64,000 bases of DNA from Pedobacter chitinilyticus (GCF_003313385.1 NZ_QMHN01000001.1:975379-1039378); one strand, 5' to 3'. Positions 9,437 through 20,400 are shown, counted from the stretch's first letter. Notes: generated by a model from the letters alone, not told the origin. Made by a program: numbers and translations.

Positions 9437-12400
9437 TTAAAAGTTAACATTTAAACCGAATATAACCGACCTACTTCTTGGATATGCCGAGTAGTCAACA
9501 CCAGGTGTTAAACCTGTACTCCTTCTGGTTGAAACTTCAGGATCGTAACCTGAATAGTTTGTCCAAACAAACACATTATTAACAGAAGAGTAGAATCTCA
9601 CTTTTTTCAAGCGAATCTTATTTGTAAGACTTGTAGGCAAAGTATAACCTAAAGTTACTGTCGAAAGTCTTAAGAAAGAACCGTCTTCTATTGCCCAATC
9701 GGACAATACATAATTAGTGTAAGGTGACCATAAAGTAGTATTAGCATTCATCGCGGTTAATTCTGCAGGATCATTACTAATTGTTCCGTCACCACGAAGA
9801 TTGGTCCACCTGCTTCCAGAGGCCATTTGACTAATTAAATTCCTGTAGCTAGTGTTTCCAGTCGAAGTATATTCAATCTTGTTTGCATTGTATACATCGT
9901 TACCATAGCTCCAGTTAAAATAAGCTGCGAAGTCGAAATCAAACAAACGGCCCGTTAATGAGAAACCACCAGTATGTTTGGGCAACGCGTTGCCAATAAT
10001 TGTTCTATCGCTTGTATTTACTACACCATCACCGTTAATGTCTACTAGTTTGTGTTGTCCAGGTCTAATGTTACCCACTACAGAACTAGAATTTGGTATG
10101 CCTGTTTTTAAAGTCCAAGTAGAACCACTTACACCAGAGAAATCAGAAACTTCGTATCTACCTGCACTTTTGTAACCATAGATTTGACCCAGTGACATTC
10201 CTGGTAATACTTTATAGTCTTCACCAATTGCTGTTGAAGCCCAACCAGAAGTTCCGTTGATATTTTCTATAGCTCCTAAAGAAACCACTTTGTTTCTATT
10301 GAATGAAATATTAGCGTTGAAACCAAGGTCAAAGTTTTTCTTTTGTATTGCACGGTAGTTAACACCAAGCTCTAAACCTTTATTTTGAGTTTCGCCAATG
10401 TTTCTATATTGTGTTTCGTAACCTACCCCTGTAATTGGATAAAGTACTAACAAATCTTTCGTGTTGTTTAAGTAAACATCAGCAGTAGCTGTGACTTTGT
10501 TATTAAATAACCCAAAATCTAAACCAATGTTACGAGACACGGTAGTTTCCCATTTCAAATCTGGATTGTACATAATTTTGCCTAACGACCAAAAATTGGA
10601 TGCTCCGTTAATCCACGATGTAGTGGAGTTAGAATAAGCTTGTAATACTTGTCCAGTAGGGATATTATTATTACCAGACTCGCCATAACTTGCTCTTAAT
10701 TTCAAATCAGACAACCACGATTTTGTACCAGACATGAAATCTTCCTGAATAATTCTCCAAGCCGCTGATACAGAAGGAAAATACCCCCACTGGTTACCTG
10801 GCGCAAATTTGGAAGAGCCATCTGCTCTAAAAGCTACGCTCAACAAGTATTTGCCTTTGTAATCATAATTTGCTCTACCAAAAAACGATAATAGTTTATC
10901 ATCTTGAGCAAAAGCATTATCAATAGAAAATGGCGTACCTAATGTTGTAAAATGACGAGTGTCATCAAAGCTAAAAGTTGTTGGATAACCATGAATTACA
11001 TTTGTAAGGGTAGAATTCTCAACCTTCAAATACTCCTGTCCAATTAAAGCAGTTAGGTTGTGATCACTTGGCAAAAGCTTTCTGAAATTATAGTTTAAAG
11101 TATTTGTGTTTCTTAAAGATATTCTTTGTGAATTTGCTATCGTTAAAGCAGGTTGATTTTGATTTAATACCCCAGGAACATTTCTCACGTAATACGTAGT
11201 GAGTCCATAAAAACGATCATTGGTATTATTTCCAACTTCGTAACCTACGTCTGATCTAAATTTTAAATCATTGTTGATATCATAACTTAATGCACCAGTG
11301 AATGTATATTGTCTACGAGTAACTAACTGATCATTGTCACTAACAGCCGTAGTTGGTGTATACAAATTGAAATCGTCCTCAATGTTATCTGCGGTAGTTA
11401 AACCTGGTACCGAAAAAGGTGGATATAGTACCGCATATTTTAACCGGGAGTCTGCGGAGGAAACTTCTTTTGTTTCATTAGCGCCACCGCCATTAATTTT
11501 AGAATCTGAGTAACGTAGACCTAAATCAATCGAAAGCGACTTATAGATTTTATGATTTAATTTAAAGTTGATGTTTTGACGTTGAAAACCTGACAACATC
11601 ATAATCGCCCTATCTTTTACAAAATTGTGGCTTAAGCTATATTTAGTTTTATCACTCCCCCCCATGATACTTAAATTATGGTTGATTGTGTTACCTCTAC
11701 GGCCAAAAACAATATTCTGCCAGTCATTTGAGGCAATATTTTGATACATATCCATGTCTTCATAAGCACCAAAATAATCAGTATAACCAGATAAAGAACC
11801 TGTGCCAGGTGTGATTAATCTTTCATGCTCATATTGCCATAAAACATAATCAGCAGGCGTTAATACATCCAAAGTATTTGCAATTTTTCTAAAACCACCA
11901 AATAAATTATAGGAGATGCTCGTTTTACTATCTCGTGAGCTTTTAGTGGTTACTAGAATTACTCCGTTTGCGCCTCGAGATCCATAAATTGCTGTAGAAG
12001 ACGCGTCTTTTAAGATATCAATACTTTCAATATCCTGCGGTGCAATGTCAGATATCGTATTCACAGGAAAACCGTCAACGATATACAGAGGCTCGTTACT
12101 CTGAGTAATAGAAGATCCTCCCCTAACACGAACATTAATCTCAGCATCTGGTGATCCCTCAGTAGTAGCGATGTTAACACCAGCTACCCTACCTTGAATT
12201 GCTTCTAAAGCCGAAGAAACTGGAGCGGCTGCTATGGTTGCTGCCCCTACGGAAGAAACAGCACCAGTAATAGCTTCCCTTTTAACAGTACCATAACCGA
12301 TGTTTACAATTTTTACCTCATTAAGTGTTGTTGCACTTTCTTCTAAAGCCACATTTATTTGACTTTTAGAACCAACTATTTCTTCAAGACTATTAAAGCC

Positions 12401-12631
12401 AATAGAATTAAAAACTAAAACAACATTTCCAGTGGATGGAACTGCAATTTTATATATCCCATTAGCATCGGAAGATACAGCATTTTTGGTTCCTTTAATG
12501 GTTACGGCTACGCCAGGAATTGGAGATCCAGTAGCCTTTTCGGTTACTTTCCCTGTTACTGACCTCGTTTGCGCATGCGCTAATTGGATACCCATAGCCA
12601 ATACACAAAAAAACAGTAAGATTTTTTTCAT
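9437..12631 (-). CDS. SusC/RagA TonB-linked outer-membrane protein
   Basis: TonB-dependent importer for oligosaccharides. Signal peptide residues 1-20 (ends AHAQ); carboxypeptidase regulatory-like domain about 22-105 (VTGKVTEKATGSPIPGV); plug domain about 115-235 with ALEAIQGRVAGVNI and the SusC signature GSRGANGVILVTTK; then the 22-strand barrel to a terminal phenylalanine (GLNVNF). Length 1064 is typical. First gene of the pectin operon; 233 bp separate it from the divergent LacI-type regulator, and an imperfect inverted pair containing AACGTT lies in that gap. A run of seven G in the coding strand (11657-11663) is in frame. Confidence 0.96.
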   Translation of the reverse strand: MKKILLFFCVLAMGIQLAHAQTRSVTGKVTEKATGSPIPGVAVTIKGTKNAVSSDANGIYKIAVPSTGNVVLVFNSIGFNSLEEIVGSKSQINVALEESATTLNEVKIVNIGYGTVKREAITGAVSSVGAATIAAAPVSSALEAIQGRVAGVNIATTEGSPDAEINVRVRGGSSITQSNEPLYIVDGFPVNTISDIAPQDIESIDILKDASSTAIYGSRGANGVILVTTKSSRDSKTSISYNLFGGFRKIANTLDVLTPADYVLWQYEHERLITPGTGSLSGYTDYFGAYEDMDMYQNIASNDWQNIVFGRRGNTINHNLSIMGGSDKTKYSLSHNFVKDRAIMMLSGFQRQNINFKLNHKIYKSLSIDLGLRYSDSKINGGGANETKEVSSADSRLKYAVLYPPFSVPGLTTADNIEDDFNLYTPTTAVSDNDQLVTRRQYTFTGALSYDINNDLKFRSDVGYEVGNNTNDRFYGLTTYYVRNVPGVLNQNQPALTIANSQRISLRNTNTLNYNFRKLLPSDHNLTALIGQEYLKVENSTLTNVIHGYPTTFSFDDTRHFTTLGTPFSIDNAFAQDDKLLSFFGRANYDYKGKYLLSVAFRADGSSKFAPGNQWGYFPSVSAAWRIIQEDFMSGTKSWLSDLKLRASYGESGNNNIPTGQVLQAYSNSTTSWINGASNFWSLGKIMYNPDLKWETTVSRNIGLDFGLFNNKVTATADVYLNNTKDLLVLYPITGVGYETQYRNIGETQNKGLELGVNYRAIQKKNFDLGFNANISFNRNKVVSLGAIENINGTSGWASTAIGEDYKVLPGMSLGQIYGYKSAGRYEVSDFSGVSGSTWTLKTGIPNSSSVVGNIRPGQHKLVDINGDGVVNTSDRTIIGNALPKHTGGFSLTGRLFDFDFAAYFNWSYGNDVYNANKIEYTSTGNTSYRNLISQMASGSRWTNLRGDGTISNDPAELTAMNANTTLWSPYTNYVLSDWAIEDGSFLRLSTVTLGYTLPTSLTNKIRLKKVRFYSSVNNVFVWTNYSGYDPEVSTRRSTGLTPGVDYSAYPRSRSVIFGLNVNF

Positions 12632-12739
12632 ACAATATGGTTAAAATTTGGTTATATGCGAAATGGGTTTAGAGCCATCTCTTAACAATTCTACAACGTT
12701 TTTTTAAGATATAGCGCTGATGAGTAGCTATAAATTTAT

Positions 12740-12762
12740 GCAATCGTTCCCGACAACGTTGC
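12740..12762. promoter_or_regulatory. Candidate LacI-type operator between susC and the regulator gene
   Basis: An imperfect inverted pair, GCAATCGTT (12740-12748) and AACGTTGC (12755-12762), contains the perfect palindrome CAACGTTG at 12754-12761. LacI-family operators usually have a central CpG in an AACGTT-like core, and a second ACAACGTT occurs at about 12693-12700. The site lies in the intergenic gap of the divergent susC/lacI pair, where an operator is expected. No other copy is available here for comparison, so the call is tentative. Confidence 0.35.
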
Positions 12763-12785
12763 CAAAATCAAGCAAAAATTATATC

Positions 12786-12817
12786 TTTAGTACAATGAAG
12801 AAATAGTACTATTTTTG
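12786..12817 (+). promoter_or_regulatory. Candidate Bacteroidota promoter of the LacI-type gene
   Basis: TATTTTTG at 12810-12817 matches the -7 consensus TAnnTTTG exactly, with TTTA 20 bases upstream standing in for the -33 TTTG. Transcription would start about 12822, giving a leader of roughly 43 bases to the ATG at 12865. The -33 match is imperfect. Confidence 0.4.
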
Positions 12818-12864
12818 AGATACTTATTCAACATCACAAACTCCGTAATTTTATATCACAACGC

Positions 12865-13875
12865 ATGTTCGAGCCCGTAACCATAAAAGATATCGCAAAA
12901 GCACTTGGTCTGTCTACTTCTACTGTTTCCAGAGCACTTAGAGACACGTACGAAATAAGTCCAGCCACAAAAAAATTGGTTACAGATTATGCAAAGCAAA
13001 TTGGCTATAAACCCAATCCTATTGCTTTAAGTTTAAAGGAACGCAGAAGTAAGTCTATTGGCGTAGTGGTGAGCGAAGTAGCCAATAGCTATTTTTCACA
13101 AGCGGTAGATGGCATTGAATCCATTGCCTACGATAAAGGTTACCATGTTATCATTTCGCAAACGCATGAATCTTACGAAAGAGAAGTGATTAACGTAAAC
13201 CATTTAGCTTCCAGATCAGTAGATGGGCTTTTAGTTTCCCTTTCTTCACAAACTTCGGACATTTCACATTTAAAATCTCTACACGATAAAGGTTTACCGA
13301 TAGTTTTCTTTGATCGCGTAGCGGATGAGATTGTAACCCATAAAGTAATTGCGGATAACGAAAAAGGTGCGTTTGAGGCCACTGATTATCTGATCAAATC
13401 AGGTTATAGAAAAATTGCTCACCTTACCAGCTCCAGTTACCTCTCTATTAGTATAGAACGTTTGTCGGGCTATAAAAAAGCTTTAGCGCATCATGGAATT
13501 GAATTTAGGGAAGATTATGTAAAATACTGCCCTCACGGTGGAATGCTTTACGAAGAAACAGAAACAGCAATTAAAGAATTATTGGCGTTGAAAGATAAAC
13601 CTAATGCCATTTTTGTGGCTGGTGATAGGTTAAGCACGGGTTGTTTAAGCGTATTTAAGAACTTGAACGTAGCAGTTCCTAATGATATGGCAATCGCTGG
13701 TTTTAGTAATTCGGATGTATTGGATCTTTTTAATCCTTCACTTACTTCGATAAGGCAGCCAGCGTATGAAATAGGCCGCCTTGCTACCGAAATGCTACTT
13801 AAAATAATTGAAGCAAAATATCCTATCGAAGAGTTTGAGAAAAAGGTTTTAGATACCGACCTCTACATCAGATAG
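12865..13875 (+). CDS. LacI-family transcriptional regulator
   Basis: Residues 4-58 form the LacI helix-turn-helix and hinge (VTIKDIAKALGLSTSTVSRAL, then KPNPIALSLKERRS), followed by a periplasmic-binding-protein-like effector domain (SIGVVVSEVANSYFSQAVDGI to the C-terminus, with AGFSNSDVLDLFNPSLTSIRQP). At 336 residues it is complete. It is divergent from susC and ends one base from the convergent NTF2-like gene. Its position suggests local control of the pectin locus, with a uronate or oligogalacturonide as effector; that ligand is inference. Confidence 0.93.
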   Translation: MFEPVTIKDIAKALGLSTSTVSRALRDTYEISPATKKLVTDYAKQIGYKPNPIALSLKERRSKSIGVVVSEVANSYFSQAVDGIESIAYDKGYHVIISQTHESYEREVINVNHLASRSVDGLLVSLSSQTSDISHLKSLHDKGLPIVFFDRVADEIVTHKVIADNEKGAFEATDYLIKSGYRKIAHLTSSSYLSISIERLSGYKKALAHHGIEFREDYVKYCPHGGMLYEETETAIKELLALKDKPNAIFVAGDRLSTGCLSVFKNLNVAVPNDMAIAGFSNSDVLDLFNPSLTSIRQPAYEIGRLATEMLLKIIEAKYPIEEFEKKVLDTDLYIR

Positions 13876-13876
13876 T

Positions 13877-14305
13877 TTAGTGAGGCAATTTAAAAGCCTG
13901 TCTAGCCAATAACTTCCAATCTTTACCCTGTAGCTGCCAAACTAACAAAATACCAAGGTGAACTTCTCCAGGTTTACCGCCATCGTTGGTTTTAGCATGT
14001 AATTCATGACGTACTACCCCTGTACTGCCTGTAATCTTAACGGTTTGATTGGCTAAGTCAATGCTTACAAAATCAGATTTACCACTGGCTATGGTTTCTA
14101 CAAAAGTGGCTTTATCTTCTATTTTTCCACCAGAATGACCGTAGCTTAAATCATCAGCGGCAATATCTTCTAAATCTTTACGATCGCCACTAACCATCGC
14201 AGCTTTCATTTTTTCTACAGCAGTTAAAAGATTTTGCTCTGCCTTATTTTGGGCAAATACGTAGGTGCTAGACATCAGTGCAAGGATTAAAACAAGTTTT
14301 TTCAT
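13877..14305 (-). CDS. Exported NTF2-like (DUF4440/SnoaL) protein
   Basis: I start this at the ATG at 14305 because it begins a clean signal peptide (MKKLVLILALMSS, cleavage near VFAQ); an ATG 24 bp upstream adds eight polar residues (MPKSYVND) ahead of the signal. The remaining 120 residues have the order of NTF2-like folds: a long amphipathic helix (EQNLLTAVEKMKAAMVSGD), LEDIAADDLSYGHSGG, and late strands HLGILLVWQLQGKDWKLLARQAF. Such proteins are often small ligand-binding proteins or isomerase-like; no catalytic role can be assigned. Convergent with the regulator gene, stop to stop, with one base between. Confidence 0.8.
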   Translation of the reverse strand: MKKLVLILALMSSTYVFAQNKAEQNLLTAVEKMKAAMVSGDRKDLEDIAADDLSYGHSGGKIEDKATFVETIASGKSDFVSIDLANQTVKITGSTGVVRHELHAKTNDGGKPGEVHLGILLVWQLQGKDWKLLARQAFKLPH

Positions 14306-14329
14306 ATCATTAACGTAACTTTTGGGCAT

Positions 14330-14377
14330 AAAAAAACATACCCTTCATTTTTCATTTCAACAAAAAAGAAAGGTATG
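14330..14377 (-). terminator. Terminator downstream of mscL
   Basis: Arms 14337-14346 (CATACCCTTC) and 14368-14377 (GAAAGGTATG) pair with one mismatch across a 21-base loop. On the minus strand the hairpin is followed by seven T (14336-14330). It lies 18 bp beyond the mscL stop and before the NTF2-like gene, so it would insulate the two. Confidence 0.65.
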
Positions 14378-14394
14378 CTTATTCTAAATTATTC

Positions 14395-14826
14395 TTATTT
14401 ATTTTTTAGTAAGTCTCTAATCTCACCAAGTAAAATTTCTTCTTTAGATGGTGCTGGTGGAGCGGTTGGAGCAGCTTCTTCTTTTCTTTTCAGGCTATTT
14501 ATTCCCTTAATCATTAAAAAGATAACCAAAGCTAAAAGTAAGAAATTAATGGCTACTGTAATGAAATTACCATAGGCGAAAATAGCTGTTTCTGGTATTT
14601 TACGTGCTTCTTCTAAAGCCGTATTTACAGGCACATCTCCTTTTAGTACGATGTACAACTGGCTAAAATCAGGCTGCCCAATAATGGCTGAAACAATTGG
14701 CATCACCAAATCCTTCACTACGCTGTCGATAATTTTACCGAAAGCACCGCCAATGATTACACCGACAGCTAGGTCCATTACATTGCCTTTTATGGCAAAC
14801 TCTCTAAATTCTTTTACAAATCCCAT
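14395..14826 (-). CDS. mscL: Large-conductance mechanosensitive channel MscL
   Basis: Inner-membrane emergency valve that opens under hypo-osmotic stress. The amino-terminal amphipathic helix and TM1 are diagnostic: [20 protein letters not shown] then [22 protein letters not shown]2 is about residues 90-112 ([19 protein letters not shown]). The cytoplasmic tail ends with the conserved helix [15 protein letters not shown], preceded by an alanine/proline-rich linker. Length 143 is normal. Single gene with its own terminator; 109 bp from the divergent rpoN gene. Confidence 0.96.
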   Translation of the reverse strand: MGFVKEFREFAIKGNVMDLAVGVIIGGAFGKIIDSVVKDLVMPIVSAIIGQPDFSQLYIVLKGDVPVNTALEEARKIPETAIFAYGNFITVAINFLLLALVIFLMIKGINSLKRKEEAAPTAPPAPSKEEILLGEIRDLLKNK

Positions 14827-14930
14827 ATAAACGTGTTTTTAGTTAGGTATTTAATTTTTAGTTATCGTAAACTTACTGAAAAGAAGATTAATTAATCAAA
14901 TTAAACCAACAAAAATCTAAAGCATTTGTT

Positions 14931-14938
14931 TATTTTTG
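14931..14938 (+). promoter_or_regulatory. -7 box of the rpoN promoter
   Basis: TATTTTTG matches TAnnTTTG exactly, 22 bp before the ATG at 14960. It overlaps an in-frame TTG at 14936 that could otherwise be read as a start, which argues that translation begins at the ATG. No good -33 TTTG is visible. Confidence 0.4.
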
Positions 14939-14959
14939 GAACTCGAATTCATCCCAAAT

Positions 14960-16435
14960 ATGCTAAAACAACATCTTCAGCAAAAGTTATTACAAAAACT
15001 ATCGCCTCAACAAATTCAGTTTATCAAATTGTTGCAGGTGCCAACGGTAGCTTTAGATACTCGCATCAAAGAAGAATTAGAAGAAAATCCAGCGCTTGAG
15101 GATTCGAGTTTAATGACTTTAGACGAACCTAAAGGTGAATATGACGACCTACAGGACGATAGAGACGACTTTGACGGCGATAAAGGTGAAGACACTGGTA
15201 TGGATGAGTTCAATGTAGATGATTATCTACAGGACGACAGCACCAACGATTATAGCACTTCGTATAACAATGGCGACGATGAAGAAGACAAGAAGGAAAC
15301 ACCTATTGCCATTGAAACTACTTTTTTTGAAAGTTTACAACAGCAATTGGATTTAGTTCCCTTATCTGATCAAGATTTTATCATAGGCAAACAGATTATT
15401 GGCAGTTTAGATGACGATGGTTACCTACGCAGACCAATCACCTCTATGATTGATGACTTGGCCTTCTCACAAAATGTGATGGTGGAAGAAGAGGATGTCT
15501 TGGAAATGCTGAAATTGATCCAAAGCTTTGATCCTGCTGGAATTGCTGCCAGAGACTTACAAGAATGCTTGACTTTACAGTTAAAGAAAAAAGACGCTAA
15601 CAATCCTTTAATTAAAAAGGCAATTGAAATTGTAGAGCATCACCTTGATGAATTTACCAGAAAACACTACGATAAGTTAGAACGTGCCGTTGGCCTTAAT
15701 AGCGAAGAGCTTAAAGAAGTAGTTGCCGAAATTTTACGCCTAAATCCAAAACCAGGTGATTCAAATCAGGTAACAACCAAGCAAATGCAAATCATTCCCG
15801 ACTTCCATATCTCGAATAATGATGGTGTTTTGGTACTTACTTTGAATGCTAGAAATGCCCCTGAATTAAGGGTAAGCCGTTCGTATATGGACATGTTTGA
15901 GCATTACGACAAGGCTTCACAAAAAGATAAGAAGATGAAGGAAGCCGTTCAGTTTGTAAAGCAGAAGCTTGATTCGGCTAAATGGTTTATTGATGCGATT
16001 AAGCAAAGACAGCAAACCTTGCTAAAAACCATGAATGCGATTATGCACTATCAATATGATTATTTCCTAACCGGTGATGAACGTAAGTTAAGACCAATGA
16101 TCTTAAAGGATATTGCAGACAAGATTGATATGGATATTTCTACGGTATCAAGGGTAGCTAATTCGAAATATGTACAAACCGAGTTTGGTACTTTTCTTTT
16201 AAAATCTTTCTTCTCTGAAGCTATCCAAACCGAAAGCGGTGAAGAGGTTTCTAACAAAGAGGTAAAGAAAATATTGGAGGACTGCATTGGAAAAGAAGAT
16301 AAGCGTAAGCCTTTGGCCGATGAACGTTTAACGGAAATCCTGAAAGAGCACGGTTACAATATTGCGAGAAGAACAGTAGCTAAATACCGTGAGCAAATGA
16401 ACATTCCAGTAGCTAGATTAAGGAAAGAACTTTAA
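14960..16435 (+). CDS. rpoN: RNA polymerase sigma-54 factor RpoN
   Basis: Alternative sigma factor needing AAA+ activators. The start at ATG 14960 (MLKQHLQQ) fits the conserved amino end and avoids an upstream TTG that sits in a promoter box. Region I is the Gln/Leu-rich activator-interacting segment (LSPQQIQFIKLLQVP); region II, about residues 55-115, is extremely acidic (long Asp/Glu runs); then the core-binding domain and helix-turn-helix (DIADKIDMDISTVSRVANSK). The RpoN box ARRTVAKYREQM is intact near the C-terminus. Length 491. It ends two bases from the convergent PorP-like gene. No sigma-54 activator gene is in the window. Confidence 0.96.
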   Translation: MLKQHLQQKLLQKLSPQQIQFIKLLQVPTVALDTRIKEELEENPALEDSSLMTLDEPKGEYDDLQDDRDDFDGDKGEDTGMDEFNVDDYLQDDSTNDYSTSYNNGDDEEDKKETPIAIETTFFESLQQQLDLVPLSDQDFIIGKQIIGSLDDDGYLRRPITSMIDDLAFSQNVMVEEEDVLEMLKLIQSFDPAGIAARDLQECLTLQLKKKDANNPLIKKAIEIVEHHLDEFTRKHYDKLERAVGLNSEELKEVVAEILRLNPKPGDSNQVTTKQMQIIPDFHISNNDGVLVLTLNARNAPELRVSRSYMDMFEHYDKASQKDKKMKEAVQFVKQKLDSAKWFIDAIKQRQQTLLKTMNAIMHYQYDYFLTGDERKLRPMILKDIADKIDMDISTVSRVANSKYVQTEFGTFLLKSFFSEAIQTESGEEVSNKEVKKILEDCIGKEDKRKPLADERLTEILKEHGYNIARRTVAKYREQMNIPVARLRKEL

Positions 16436-16437
16436 GA

Positions 16438-17457
16438 TTATCTCCAGGTTCTACCGCCGCTAAACACCTGATAAACGTTATTTAATTGGAAGCCCAGTAC
16501 AATTTCATGGCTACCATTAGAAACGGTGTTCAATTCAGAAACCGTAAAATCATAGGCATAGGTTAAATTAAGGAATCTTTTAAAATTGATGCCCGCCATT
16601 GCCGAAAAGGAGTCTGATTTACGATAGCTACCACCAATCCATATTTTATTTTTGTAATCGAGCTTAAGATTCAGATCAAATGAAATCGGTAATCCTTCTA
16701 CCCTTTTCACCATGAATGACGGGATGGCCGAAATATCCTCATCCACAAAAAGCTTGTAGCCAGAAGTTAAAAAGAAATGCGGTACAGATTTCCCTGTACT
16801 ATAATCAGCGCTACTGGTAAAGGCTAATTTTTGCGGCAAAATTTGCTGTGATGAAATACCAGCAAAAAATCTGGCACCATAATACCAAACACCCATGGAT
16901 AAATCTGGCTTAAACTGACTTACCACTGCACCTGCTAATGCTGGATCATTGGCATTTTCCAAAGTAATTTGTTTCATGTCCAAAGCAATGCGGCTCACTC
17001 CAGCGTAAACTCCTACCGATAAGTTATTTGTTCCGCTCATTCGAAGGTGGTAAGCATAACTAACACCTGCATCAATTCTTGAAATAGGACCTGCCTTATC
17101 TGAAACCATCATCACGCCTACGCCGTGGTGAGCTGGAGAGGCGGTATAGTTTTGCAAATAACTTCGGCTCATCGGATCATCACCTTTCTCTGGAAGCGAT
17201 AAAGGATTGCCCCAGAGGTAATCATCGCCTAAGCTCCAATGTGCCGACAGAAATGAAGTCTTGGGCGCATTCTCTATACCCGACCACTGAGAGCGATGTC
17301 CCACTTTAATGTCAGCATAATTCTCTGTGCCGCTTAAAGCTGGATTTAACAAATAATTATTGAATATGTATTGCGTGTATTGTGGTCGTTGTTGGGCAAA
17401 CAGTTGAGTCGCAACCATTGAAAACATTAAAATACAGGTAGATCTCTTTAAAAACAT
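16438..17457 (-). CDS. PorP/SprF-like outer-membrane protein of type IX secretion (copy A)
   Basis: Signal peptide ends LFAQ (residue 22), followed at once by the PorP/SprF signature QRPQYTQYIFNNYLLNPALSG. The rest is alternating beta-strand typical of a 14-strand barrel, with WIGGSYRKSDSFSAMAGINF late in the sequence. Family members serve as partners of secreted proteins that carry a type B C-terminal domain. It overlaps by one base the stop of the upstream 1357-residue gene, which has such a domain, so the two are very likely a dedicated cargo and partner pair. Confidence 0.92.
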   Translation of the reverse strand: MFLKRSTCILMFSMVATQLFAQQRPQYTQYIFNNYLLNPALSGTENYADIKVGHRSQWSGIENAPKTSFLSAHWSLGDDYLWGNPLSLPEKGDDPMSRSYLQNYTASPAHHGVGVMMVSDKAGPISRIDAGVSYAYHLRMSGTNNLSVGVYAGVSRIALDMKQITLENANDPALAGAVVSQFKPDLSMGVWYYGARFFAGISSQQILPQKLAFTSSADYSTGKSVPHFFLTSGYKLFVDEDISAIPSFMVKRVEGLPISFDLNLKLDYKNKIWIGGSYRKSDSFSAMAGINFKRFLNLTYAYDFTVSELNTVSNGSHEIVLGFQLNNVYQVFSGGRTWR

Positions 17458-20400
17458 TATCTAATAATGGTAAGCGTGCCAGTGATTGGCTTTTTGCCGA
17501 CTGCTAAATTAATAATATAATAATACACTCCAACAGGTAGTGGATTATGGTTATAAGTTCCGTCAAATGGCTTAGTATATCCTTTACTTCTAAATACATT
17601 CTGTCCAGCCCTGTCAAAAATCTCTACAGTTGCTGCTGGGTAGCTGTCTATATATTTGAGATTCCATTCATCATTGATCGCATCTCCATTTGGAGTAATG
17701 GCACTAGGAACTTCTAAATTTTTAAGCAGCTTTACAAACACCTCATCGGTTTGTACGCAACCTTTTTCGCTAGTCACAATTAACCGATAAAGCATATCTT
17801 CTGTTGGATGAACTACAGGGTTCAACACATCATCTCTATCCAAACCAGTAGCTGGTATCCACTTATAGGTCAGGTTCTTTCCAAAACCAAATGCAGTAGC
17901 CGACAAGGTAGCCATTCCACCTTCTAATACTTTTTTATCTTCTCCTGCGTCTACGGTTGGCGTTTCATTTACCGTAATACTTTGCGTTTTTTGCGCTTTA
18001 CATCCATTGGTTACTTCATAGGTATAAGTAATTTGATGCACCCCAGCGCCAGCTCTTGCGGGACTGAACAATCCACTAGCGTTAACCCCCTCTCCGCTAA
18101 AAGTACCTGTACCAGGCAGTCCATTTTTTTCTGTAGCCAATAGCTGAACACTAGGTGCTTCCAAGCAAATCTCCATGCTTTGATTAAATTCTATTTCTGG
18201 GAAAGCATTTAAGGTAATGGTCTTTTCTACTGTTGATACACAAGTATTTCCTGAATAAGCCACCATTTTAACCACATAACTTTTACTAAAAGGAGCACTA
18301 AAAACTGGATACTGATGGGTGTATGATTTTGGATTAAGACTAGAACCAGGTGAAAAGTCACTTTCCAGTTGACTTGGATGATTGGCAAAGTCGTAATACC
18401 AATCAACTCTGGTGATGTTTCCAAAAGCTAGGGTCGTTTTATCTTCAAATACTACAGGCGTTTGGCTACAAAGTTTATTGGCATCTTTAATTTCAAAATC
18501 AGCATGAGGCACTGCACCTTCCACATTAATTTCCTTGGTGATTGTTTTACTACAACCAAATGGTGTCTTCACAGTTAAGGATACAGTATATTTACCCACT
18601 GAAGTATATTTATGGGATGGACTTAACGATGTGGAAGTATTCGGATTCTGCGCATTAGCATTTTGATCTCCAAAATTCCATAAATAAGTAAGTGAGGCAT
18701 TTGGAACGATATAGCTCGACAAGTTATCGAAATTTGCTTGTCCATCTACCAAACATGCGGTTTGAAGATCAAAGTCTACTAAAGCATCTGGATATAGGAT
18801 AATATTTTTGGTTTCTTCGCTTACACATGCGCCGCCAGAATAAGCCCTCATTTTAACCACGTAACTCCTTGATGGCTCACCTATAAAGGTTGGATATTTA
18901 AAATTGTATAATTTAGCGGCATCCGTTCTCAAATTCGGATTTTCGTCTACTTCATCTGGTGTAGTTTTATTCGCATAGTCAAAAAACCATTCTATCTTGG
19001 TGATTTCGCCAAAATCAACAGTGGCTTTATCTTTAAAAACTACTGGACTATTACTACATAGAGTATTTTGATTTTCAACCTCGAAAGCAGCTTTAGGTAC
19101 ACTGCCATTTACTCGAAACTGCTTTCTTACCGTTACGGCACAGCCACTGGCAGACTTCACCGTTAAAGTAACTTCATATAATCCAGTGCTGGTGTAAACA
19201 TGTGATCCGTTACGAAGCGTAGAAGTATTAGGTCTTGCTGGTGTGGCATTTGCATCGCCAAAATCCCATAAATAGGTTAACTGTTCATTAGAGGTGATGG
19301 TTGCTTTATTGGTAAATATCGCACTTCCGTCGGCAAGACAAAAGTCTGGCAAATCGAAATCAACAATAGGTAAAGTATTTACATTAATCCTTTGTAAAAC
19401 AATACTTTCGCATCCAAATTCTGATGTAACCGTTAATTTTACTTCATACTGACCAGCAACGTCATAAGTATGTACAGGATTTTCGTCTGTAGAAGTTTTG
19501 TTATCACCAAAATCCCACAACCATTTGACCAATTGACCATCTGAGGAGGTCGACTGATTTTCGAAGGTAATCACCTGTTGTTCGCAAAGTGCTGTAGGCT
19601 TGGCAATAAATTTAGCAACAGGTAGCGCCAATACACGAATATCTTTCGAAAAAACGTCTGAACTACATCCATTCTCAGTCGACACAATTAACTTCACCGT
19701 AAACACCCCTGGATTAGCAAAAGTATGCTTGGGATTCTGCTCCGTAGAAACTGGGCTTCCGTCTCCAAAATCCCACATCCATTTTTTGATAGCCCTATCC
19801 GTTACATTTGAATTACTTGCGTCGGTAAATGCAACCTCATTTCCTAAACACGATTGTGCTGACGTGGTAAAGTTTGCCGTTGGCTCTGGGTCTACATTAA
19901 AAAGAAATTCGAAATCGGCACTACTGCCGAAACAACTATTTGAATTTACCGCAAAATATCCTGTTGCTTTAATTACTTTTTGTCCTGCAGTGGCATAAGA
20001 TTTATTAACAGGTGCAATGTAATCATAAAGTGTTTCTCCATTTACAGTTCTCATTGTTGGGCTTGGCGACACGTCATCGTAAATAGGCGTTCCATCATCA
20101 AATTGCCACACCAAACGGGTCAGTAAATATGGCATGGTGATTTTGAAATCGGCGCTTTCGCCTATACAGGCATTGCTATGCTCTTCGTGACTCGTTTTGC
20201 TAATTACTGTCAAATATTGATTGGCAGCTAAGCTTGTTCCTGCAGAATACCCGTATGACTCGGCATTTCCAAACCCATAAGCAATGGCGTTAAAACCTTC
20301 ATCGGCACTTAGCGTTAAACTTTGATTGTAAACTTGAATTTGTATATAGGAATAAGCTGAGTTTGTTGGAAAAAGTTTCCATGTACCATTGGCAGGCACC

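Noticed and set aside
11657..11663. Seven-G tract in susC as a phase-variable switch
   Set aside because: The frame is intact, seven is short for slippage control and no promoter or repeated unit is involved; comparison of strains would be needed.
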